Under the pieces are notes generated by a model. The model had not been told where the DNA came from. It made no database searches and saw only the letters and a list, made by a program, of their open reading frames with translations. Source: Daphnia carinata (lineage: Eukaryota; Arthropoda; Branchiopoda; Diplostraca; Daphniidae). Taken from it: DNA of 64,000 bases. The stretch is taken from contig NC_081331.1 in NCBI RefSeq assembly GCF_022539665.2, positions 2,204,501 to 2,268,500 of the forward strand, read 5' to 3'. The translations under genes and the position numbers were made by a program. Position 1 is the stretch's first letter. Each line of letters starts with the position of its first letter. Shown here piece after piece: positions 52,501 through 63,100 of this stretch.

Positions 52501-55500
52501 GAATATTGGATTAGGTCTGGGTCCCACCACTAGCAAACAGCCACCAAAGCATATGCCCATGCATGCGTATGTTGATGTGCGTTCCGGGCTCTCCTTTTTT
52601 TTTCTTTTCATCCATTTCTCTTGGTCGATTGCGCGGCCTATATATCGCCCATACATTTTGATATTATAAGTCCGAAAAAGAAAAAGAAAAACCCACATGG
52701 CAATCAGCTTCATCACCCAATTCACCACACATTTTCAAGAGCTGATTGAAGCTATTCATCGCCATGGTGGGTGTCGCTATAGGCCTACATTTCTACGTCC
52801 GTATATTACGTTGGGAAAAAAAACTTTGCATATGTTTAAGGCCTATATATACACAGTATAATAAATAGACGAAAGAGAGAGAGAGAGAGAGAGAAAATGC
52901 ATAATGAACTGGCGGCTGTTGAGTTGTCTGGCTGCGGCCTAGATGTAATAACATGCACACAGTCAAAACTTTCATGGTCCGCTCGAGTTTTTTTTTTTTT
53001 TTCAGCTGCATGAGTCAGTAACAAGAAGAAAAATATCGCCACTCTGCTGCTGCTTATCTATATAAAGAAGAAAAAAAAAAGAAGAGAAAACCTAAAGGGC
53101 AAAAAAGGAAGAGGATACATGTAAGGACTCTGTTCTTTGGTTTTTATTCAAATTTATTCCCAGCTGTGGCTGATGATCTATACGTTTTTAACCTAACCTT
53201 CTGCGGCCGACTCAAGGGCCTTTCGAATATAAAAGCCTGTTTTTGGATGGTGATCGATGAGAGCCGCATCGAGCCTATAACCATAAACAAGAGCTACATA
53301 TCTCTCTAGTATTATTATCATTATAATACAGATATAGTTCTAGATATATATTTAAGAACCGAATCAGTGTTTTCTCTAATCTGCGCACATTCAACTGTTA
53401 CGTTCCTTTGTACGCACACTAAGTAGAAAGCTCACATTGAAAGAATAGAGACTGTTCGTTTTTTTTTGAGAGTGACATCACACAGACACTTTCTTTGACG
53501 CTGGGATTAGCGCTAATGTCAATGGGGGGTATGTGCTGATTCGATCGAATAACAACCTTACATTTGAGCAAAATCTAGACAAAAGGATACACATAGATAA
53601 GAGCTTGCAATTCACTAATACGAACAGGGCCTATGTTAGCGGCCACACGCTTTGGGGTTGTAGTCATTGTGTCAAAACCAGCTGCTACTAGATTTTTTTT
53701 TTTTTTTTTTTTTACTTAGCCTATACCTATTATTTGCCTCTTTTTTTTTTTTTGTCAACTGTCAAACAGCATCGCTTCTTTTGCACTCACACTTTTTACC
53801 GAATGGACACGGCCAACCAGACCGCACCTTTTGACACCTTCCCTGCTCGGCTAGGAGAGGGGAGAAAAGAGAACAATATAAAAAAAAAAAAGAGGGTCAT
53901 CGCAAACAGTTGTCGCGATCCGGCCCTCTTTTCAACTAATAGTTCTTTAACACTATATACGATAATGTTTGTTCTCTCTTTTCTCCGGTAAGCCGATTTT
54001 CATCACTTGATTCCGTTCATGTAAGCATGTAACACGACGGCAAAGATAGGCCTACTGCCCTAGCTCGTATGGGGCTAGGGATTTTGCGTTCGCAACATTT
54101 GTACGCTTATGTTGGGGGAACGAGCAGCAAAAGGAGGCGGAGTCAGGTACCATAACAGCGTACGGTTCTTCTTGTACGAAACTGTTGATGCTGTTCAGCT
54201 CAAAGTTTTGCCTATTGAATTGGGCTCTTTTTTGTGTGTGTGTAAAGAAGAAAAGGAACCCCCGACGATCTTTGTTGGTTTTGTACTCAAGTGGCTGCTG
54301 CTTATTTTCTTATATCTACTCAGAATAGAACAAACAACATAAAAGCTCATCGTTGGCGTCATTCACTAAAGATTGCTACTGCTGGTTTAGCTGCCGCCAT
54401 ACTTTTCGGGCAGACATAAGTGGTAGAATCATCTGTTTATTTGTTTTTCCTTATCGTCAGTGGCTGGTTTTTCTTTTACGCTTTCAAACCCACAAAGTAT
54501 TTCTTCCCATTTTTTTTTTTTTTTTTTTTTTTTACAGCCATTTCAATGTGTTCGCTAAAATCCACGGTATTTTCTAATAGGCCATTTTTCGACACACTCG
54601 CCTACCTCAGTTGAGTGTGTACAGTTGTTTTTTTTTTTTTCCCTTTGATATGCTGACAGAGATGTCGACGTTCATCCGCTGCCGTGTCGGTTGGTGCTCC
54701 ACGGAAGCCAACGATGACACAATTTTTCCCTTCTTTTGAAAACGCGGCACCGTCACACAGACCACATTTTCTATGCAGCAGTTGCGCAAGCACGTCTTTC
54801 TTTTTACATTTGTTTTGTTTCGGATGATGCACCAAACGTTAACGTCAGCAGGAAACCCCGAATAACGTTTAGCCTTTTCATTTTCTTCTGGAAACAATAA
54901 CGACTTTGCATGAAAGAGATAATCCTCTAGTGGTAAGGTATACAGAAAGCAACAGTCAACTACACTATAGGCTCTTGGTTCTTTTGTCGGTAAAATATGC
55001 GCGTATGTTTTTCGTTATTGCATGACCAATGAGAATGCTCTTACGTTATTGGTTTAAAGTTGAAATGACATCGATGAATTCACCTTGAAAATCGGTGGAC
55101 AGAAAGAGAAAATGCGTTCGTAGGAAAAGTGAGTGTAAAATGTTAGGAAAAAAAGATTGGCCTTCATCATCATCATCCATGACCATCATCATCATCATCA
55201 ACGGCAACACAGCAGCTAGGGCATAAGCAGGGAGCAAAGAAAGAAAAAAAAAAAAGAGAAGCCATGCAACCCCCGCTGGGCTGGACGCGCTTCTGGCAAC
55301 ATTCAAAAAGAAGGAAGAAGAAGAAACGTACATAGAAAGACAACGAAATAATAATAATACTACTACAGGAAAAAAAAAAAAATGAGAAACCGAAAGAAAT
55401 ATATATTTTTTTTTTTACGTAAAGAAAGACGAAGGGGAGAACATAAAATAATTTTCGAAAAAAAAAAAGGAAAGGGGGCTCTTCGCCGCCGCTCCGTCGG

Positions 55501-58500
55501 AGGTATATAGACTTGCAACAGTGGTGAGCGCACCGAGCAAAAAGGGATGAAGGCGGGCTATATAAAAAACCCATAAGTTAGTCACCTGTCGAAGTTGGAG
55601 GAGGTCGGCTGGCGCCGTGTCTGCTGCCCACTATATGTGGCTGGTAGTAGGTATGGAGGGAAGGCTGACGTTAGGCCTATGTCTATACATGCACCGCCTT
55701 GGCTGCATTGCCGCCACTCGCTTTGGCACGCAGAAGGGAGACTCGATTGCTTCTTCTATATGAAGCGAGACCAATCAAATCGTCTTCAATCTTGGTTCAA
55801 TTGTCTTCTCTACAAGATCCTATCTCAAAAAAAGAAAAAGAAAAAAAAATCATTGTTACGTTTCGTTCGCTTCTAAGGTCATTTGCATATCAGCTTCATC
55901 CATTCCGGGTGTGTATGTGTGTGTGTGTTGAGGGGTGAAGTTTCAAGTCGAACCAACGTACATCACATAGGCCTAAGTTAGAAAGAAGAAAAATAGATGA
56001 TGGGTCATCCATCACCACCGACTCGCTGGGGTTTCTGATTTAAACTGACGCCAATGGAGGTCGGTGGTATATTTTTTATGACGTTATATATTATAGACAA
56101 TAAGGTAATATATGAATTATATTTTTGTTTTCGCAATGTTTTACCGCCAGGACTTGGCCGTGCGGTAATTTGAACGAGACCAAACGCAGTTTTTGAAAGA
56201 AATCAACCGCACCTTTTTTTTGATTGAATTTTTGTTTCGAATTGAGTTTAGCGGATTGTTGCGTATCACATATTCCCACATGGTGACTTTCGTTTTAAAA
56301 TATATTTCACATCGTGTTCGTTCTCGCCATTTCGAGTGCAATGTCGCGCGCTCGCTCATCATCAACTTTAGCCGACCGCAGGTTTTAGATTGCTGAGCAA
56401 ACACGACATGACAGCCCACGTAGAGAATATAGACAGATAAATGGTGAGGTGGGGCAGCACTACACACACACACACACACACAAGAAGTTGCACTGTGTGA
56501 TGACGCTCTTCCATATCCAAACCGATGAGTAACAGCTTTTTTTTTAACAGCCATCATCATGTGGTTTTAGCGCCTTTTTTTTTTCTCCCATCGTTCCGTT
56601 TCCGTGAGCGGTTGAATATTGGGCCGTTCTCAAGCGTGTAACCATAAAAATAAAAATTTCAAATTGTAAACGAACAAAAAAAAAAAAAGAAAAGAAAATA
56701 GAGAACAGTCATCCATCAATGGCCGTCATTAGCGGCAGGATACATCGAAGAAAAAAAATCGATCAGATTAGAACTGGAGTTTAATTGAACAATTTGAAGC
56801 ACCCGGTTTTTAAAGCGTATTTCTTTTCCCCCCTTCTTTTGCAAGTGGTCAGTTGTTTTTCTTTATAGATATCTTCTTCCTTTTTATTTTTGTAAAAGTG
56901 ATGGCTCCCAACTGTGCGGAGCTCCTTTCGAAACGGCAGGCGGTCGATGGTTATATACGTATTTCAAGCGCTACCTGCCTTTTCTCTACATTTATATGGC
57001 CTGTGTGCACATTACCAATCTATAGATCTATACTGTGGTTAAATGATTGAGTCGGAAGCAGAGTCATAAATTTTGCTATTTGAAACACGGCTAGTCTTAG
57101 TGCTAAAACTGGTTAGAGCGTTTACCCTCTTCTACAACAGATCAAGCATCGAGTCTTAATGACGTAATGATCTGATAAGAAACAAAAGATTCCGTGAATT
57201 TATGTTGACATTCGTCGTCGTCCGTTCTTATTAGATAACACACGGGCATCGAAAAGCATTCCGACGGAATTAGAAAATCTTCTACTCAAAAAACGTTATC
57301 CAAAAAAAAAAAAAAAAAAAAAATGTAAGAGGTTTGTTATAACGAGATTCGACTTGGTTATTGCAATTGTACCGAAGGCGGCGGCACGGAGTCGCGACAT
57401 TTACATCCATGTCGTCGATTAAGGCGATAAAATATGATCATAGGGCGCGGTGTAGAAGAATAGTGTCGACCTCCAATCTCTGTTCAACATTTCGTTCCTT
57501 ACTTTAAGTACAACACAAAGAGTTGTAAAGAATATAGTGGCTTCCTCTTATAGTCCCCCGTATGGACTCTTCTCAACTGCGTGTGTGTTGCGTGTTGGGA
57601 ATGCTCTCCTTTACGACACCCACCGCACACAGTACCACCGACAAAAAAACAAGAAAAAAGGAATACATTTCTAAATGTTGAGGGGACGAAAAATAAAAAA
57701 CAAAAAAAAAAAAAAAAAACCGCGGCTATGAACGAACGATGCTCCTCCTCCTGAAGCGCATCACCAGCAGCACCTTTTCTCTCCCCCCTTTGCGTTTCCA
57801 AAAAAAATCCCTCCGGAAACCGTGACATTCGGTCGTTAGGTACTATATATAGTACACAGTATATATATATATATAGTTTTAAATTTTCTTTTTCTTTCCT
57901 CTTTTTTTTTCGACGTAAAAATAATATGTTTTTTAAAAAAATTCTTTTGGGATGTTTGGACGAATAAACTTCGTGCGTTTAAATAAATGTCCGCGGGTCC
58001 CTTTTTTGTTTGTTTGTTTGCCATGCGTTTTACTCATGTGTGACCTCTCCAACCGGAGGTTTGCGCTCAGGAGCTGGTATAACGTTGAAATGCTTTAAAT
58101 TGACAATCGTGATGATGTGAAGCCGAAATCATGTGACTGTCACGCTCGTTAGTTATGTAGGGTATGTGAATTTATAACAAACTGAGGACGTGCATGGCGT
58201 GTTTTTTTTCCAAATGAATTTTCTTGAACGGTTTTTGTTTTTTTTGTTTTTTTTGCGGGAGAAAGTCTTTTATTCTTTAATGTTTTAAGTAAAACATTTC
58301 CTTGTTTTGAGGTATTTTGTCGAGCGTGTCGTTCCTTTTCGCACGTTCCGATAAGCGGGCCGCCATAGACGTCCAGTATCCCGAGGCGCAATACTCCCGT
58401 TACCAACCGAAAATGTGTTAAACGATTTACAATCAACCCGCTTCGTTCGCAAGGGTTTCGAACAGAAGAAGAATTTCTATTTTCCATTGTTTTTGGAATT

Positions 58501-60157
58501 TAAAAAAAAAAAAAAGAAAAGGAAAAATTGGGCCCCACTCGAAAGAACTCACCGATTGAAATAGCGGAAAAAAAACAATAAAAATGAGTTTATTTACTTA
58601 ATGAATAGAATTCAGGTATGTTTATAGCCTGAAGGATTCTTACGCCTCTACAAAAGAGATTCTTTGAATTCTAAAAAGAAAGATGAAGAGGAAACCGGAT
58701 AAGTTCCCTTTTTATTTGAGATTGCCGGGTTCATTCCTAAGAACCAAAAGAAAAAATAATATTTGATTTTTTCCCCCTTTTTTTTTTCCAAATAAAAATT
58801 TTTTTTTTTTTAATGGACTCTCTACGTCACTATTAAAGAAACTTACGACTTTTTTCCAAGAGGTCTAAGTCTCCTCCAACCGGCTTTCCCTGATGGTTAT
58901 GAACATTTTTTATGTTGCCGTGCTAGTCGCCTCTCTCTCTCTCTCTTGCCTTGTGTCTATAAATGTTTCAACCCCACACCGGGAGAAGGGGGAGGGATGG
59001 ATACGAGCAGCTAAAAGGAGAAAAGAAAAACGCCATTGGTTCAGCTCTTACGGTACCCTCCGCTTGACAACCGCAGCCAGGCAAAAAAGAAATCGTCTCG
59101 TTATAAAAAGTAATAATAAAAATTCTTTTTTTTTTCTCGAGGGGCTGAGACAATAGGGAAAATAACAGCATCCCTCCCTTTGGAAAAAAAAAAAAATGGA
59201 GAAACAAAACGCGAGGATTGGACAAAAAAAAAACAAACAGAAAAATCAAAATGGTCGGCGATCTAATCACATAATTGGATCGCCGACCAATGGCTTCCTT
59301 CCAATAAAACAGAGAAGAACATGTTGTTCTATTTTTCCTGAAACAAAATAAAAAGCGCCATCTTTTCAACAAAAAATGTTCGTTTTACACAAATAGCTAT
59401 GAGGAGCCTCGCCCCGCTTTATTATCCAAAGTGACAGATAGGAAAAGAAGAAAAATGGTTGACTATATATAGTCGATCGTATCAAGCCCCGTCATCAGAC
59501 GACCATTAGCGTTTCGTATTTTCTTATCTTATTGAAAAGACATCAAAATGTTAAGAGGAGAAAGAATGAAAGAATGAAGAAAAAAAAAAAAAAAAAAAGC
59601 TTTTTCACCTTTTTCGGTAGACATAATTGGTCAAGAGTGATGCCGTATCTTACCGTTAAGAACATCGATGGTAGTAGCTGCCGCGCGACAAAACTGTTTG
59701 TTAACTTCCCCCTCAAAAAGAAAAGAAGATAAGAAGCGGCGAGGTGTTCTTACTCAGTTTGAAGGACGTGGGGGGGGGGGGGATGCACAAATGGCCCCGC
59801 CATCAAGTTCACACAATTGTTGTGTCCATCTCTGAAAAAGATGGGAATCAAAAGATATGAAAAAAAAAAAAAATCTAGTAGTCATGACGGTCTTGTTGGG
59901 TCACACTCGGCGCCTTGATCAATTACCTTTAAAATGTTGTCGCCTTCTCTATACAAAAAAAAAAAAAAAAAATGATGACGGTTGCGGCTCCCGGACCTTC
60001 CGTATTTTTTTTTTTCCTTCTTCTTTGTGTTGAGAAAATTGTAAAGAAAATAAAAAAAAAAAATTTGTGAAAAGAAGCTGAGCCGGACGACTCATCGTCG
60101 AGGGATGATCCTAATCATCCGCTAGAGCGCTCTTCACTTTTATTTCTTTTCACTAAT

Positions 60158-60193
<36 letters not shown>

Positions 60194-63100
60194 CACACAG
60201 TGGATTTGTTCTTTGAAAGATGTTGATGACATTCTGAGAAAAAAATTTTCGAACAAGAAATCCGAGATGCGACTAAGATTTTTTTTTTTTTTTTGGTTGT
60301 TGTTGTTGAAGTTGAGTGCGGAGTCGGAACGCGAGTTGATATTCTTATATAATAATGTCCAGCCGACGATGGTAATCCGATATGGATTGGAAGATTCGTT
60401 TCGTTGTTATTTGTGTCCCTCACATTTTGAAATCTCATTTTTTTTTTTTTTAACAAATCCCAGATTTTTGGGTTGTGTTGGTTTCGCTAAGAGGGTACGG
60501 ATCAAATTCAAATCTCGGTTTCAGCAACAGAACTGCCGAGGTAGGGAGCGATGGCTTAAAAAAGCAAAAAAAAATGATACGAAGCGAAATGAGAATGTTT
60601 GAAATCGCTACTTGGGGCTAAAATGAATTAAGGCCAATTGAAACGTTTATTGATTCGTAGTCGCTTTTGAATGATAACCGCGGGACACGTTTCAAATGAA
60701 AGCTAGACGATTGGGGTGTGACTGTTGAACCTTTTCTTTTTTGTTGGGCGGGTCCGCTCTGGTTGATGCGGACAGAGTGTACATCTATGCATATTGCTCT
60801 TCTATTCAAACCTTTTTTTTTTTTTTATATTTCTTTTCTTCTTCTCTCTCAACGAGGAAAGACAGAGAGGGATGAATAAGAGTATGGCGGCTTCGGGGGG
60901 AATGGTATAAAAAAATAAAAAAAGAAGGGGGGAATGTTTTCGCCTTGTGCCAGGGCGTGTCCCGCCGATCACGCAACACACAGCAGACACTTCAAGTCTC
61001 GACGAATCCCATTGGCCAGTCTGGCCAATCATTTTCTTCAGTCGTTCTTATTTTCTTTCTTTCTCAGATGTAAACTCGTCTTCCCTCTCCGAAGGGATGA
61101 ATGTTATAAAAATAGGCAACGAGCACGAGATTTTCAGAGTCTGTAGCCCTTTACGCAGCGATATCAGGTTGAAGAGGAGAAATTAGACAAAAAAAAAAAT
61201 AAATATTGAGCGCAGCAGACACAAAGTGAGCGCGCCCACGTTGACCTTTTCGTCTCCGTCTCGACGAGCAATTAACGGTAATGAACACCCAACCGCTCGA
61301 TGGCCGTGGCGCGCGTTCCAGCACACACTTAGTCCTTTGCGCATGTAAGATGCTATACACAGTCCTCATCATCATTAAATCTCCCCTGTTTTTCCTTAAG
61401 GATTTTTCATTTTCTTTTTTTTTTTTTTTTTTTCGATCCTTCGATTCTTCTTCGAGTCGAAATCATTTTGATAAAATAGCACGATGAAAGTTGAAACAGT
61501 TTTAGTTGGATGAACGAAGAAAAGACCAAAAGACCAAAATGTTTTTCATTAATTAACGAACTGGAATTTTGTTATTATTATGGCAACATTAGGCACAAGA
61601 GGCTCAGGCAGCGGCGGCTGCAGCGGCGGCGGCGGCGGCCGGTCTGACGGCCGGCGTCCACGGTCTGCTCCACTCCAAATCGAGGCTGTGGCATTCGGAG
61701 AAAGACATTCTGGTATGTCCTCTTTTTCTTCTTCATTTCACTATTGCACATTTTTATTTTTTACCCCGACGTCGAAGCTTTTTTTTTTTTTTTGCTTACA
61801 ATCACCTGCTTTGCCCTATCGACAAATCACGCACTTTGTCATACGACGGACGTGTATAACGATTGACGCGTATGATGATTGCGTGACGACGTGAAAGTGC
61901 GGTGCTCTTGACGTTCGAACACGATAGAACTCGATTCAAAAATTGTGTGAAATAAAAAAACAGGGACCGCAAAATCAGTGAAGGGTGAACCGAAAAAGGG
62001 ACGGATGGTTGACAAACACCAAACCGTGTTGTCGTTTTCAAAAAAGAGTGGCCAAGGTTCATTTAGACCTGTCGCGGTTGCCAAGCACCTTCCATCGACC
62101 ACACCCATAATATCGGCACTAGTGTGTTCATAATAACAGAGGCCAGTTTGGAAGGGAGGAGGCAGATTTGTTCGAACAATCAACCTTCACGTGTCGTTCA
62201 AAACGAGATTACCATACGGAGTCCGATGAGTTTGCCATTGTCTTTTGCTCTTTCTCACACACACACAAACAAATGCGACAATTGTTTTGTTTTGTTTTTG
62301 ATAGCAAAAAAAGCCGCTTCATCTAGAAGGGCCATTGTTGTCAAACTGAAATAGACCTACCGCAGAGGAAGGCCTTTCTCCCTTGGTTGTCCTCATTTGT
62401 GATGTGATTAGTCGGCGTAGAGTATAGAGGCCAACCTAAGTAGGTGATTGACACTTGTCAATGTGAAGGGGGTCAACCATTTGACGAGCCGTTGAACGGG
62501 ACCACCGTGATTTTCAACTCGTTTTTTATTGACGATTTGAATACCATCGTGGACGGACGCTGTGATGTCATTGTTGAAAACAAAAGAACATCGAAACTTC
62601 CCCCATTTTTTTTTTTATTGCCATTCTTTCCTCGTGCTTTGAAAGCCTTTCTACAACACATCGACACACAAATGATGTGTATCAAGTTCATTACAGCCGG
62701 GGTGGTCTCTCTGAAACACACACACATGCATAGATTAAATGGCCTATAGCTCATTTTCATTTGCTTTTGAATATCCTCAAGGACCTATTTAGAGAGGCCA
62801 AGAAAAGAAAAAAAGGCTATACATATATCTCTCTTTTCTTTTCTTGACTGACTCGTTCCGTTCCATCTCCGCCCATATTTCTTCTTCCTCCTTTTCATTT
62901 TATATGCATGTGTTTAAGGAGGGAAGAAAAAGGCCTGCGGTATTCCTTTGAATTTCAGTCCCAGCTGAAAGAGGCCAGTAGGGAAAACTGGACAGCCGCT
63001 CTTGGGACACTTGTTTTATTATTATTATTTTTTTTTTTTTCATCCGGCCAAAGAGAGCGAAAACACACAGAGTTTTCCCAAGAAAAAGAAAAAGGGACCT

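Larger units (their letters stand above)
45732..61592 (+). other. Intron 1 of the Sp6-9 gene
   Basis: 15.9 kb with no supportable coding exon on either strand. It is full of oligo(A)/oligo(T) runs and carries G-tracts at 46,213 and 49,434, GA repeats, TAGGCCTA copies at 52,780, 54,047, 55,672 and 55,968, and palindromes at 57,840 and 59,461. A 12-bp-arm hairpin lies at 59,252. Intronic enhancers are expected for this gene class but none can be identified by sequence alone. Confidence 0.6.

Noticed and set aside
61580-61894. 104-codon ATG open frame, glycine-rich
   Set aside because: The exon between the splice sites is open in another frame that joins exons 1 and 3 in phase; this ATG frame would end in phase 1 and break the protein.
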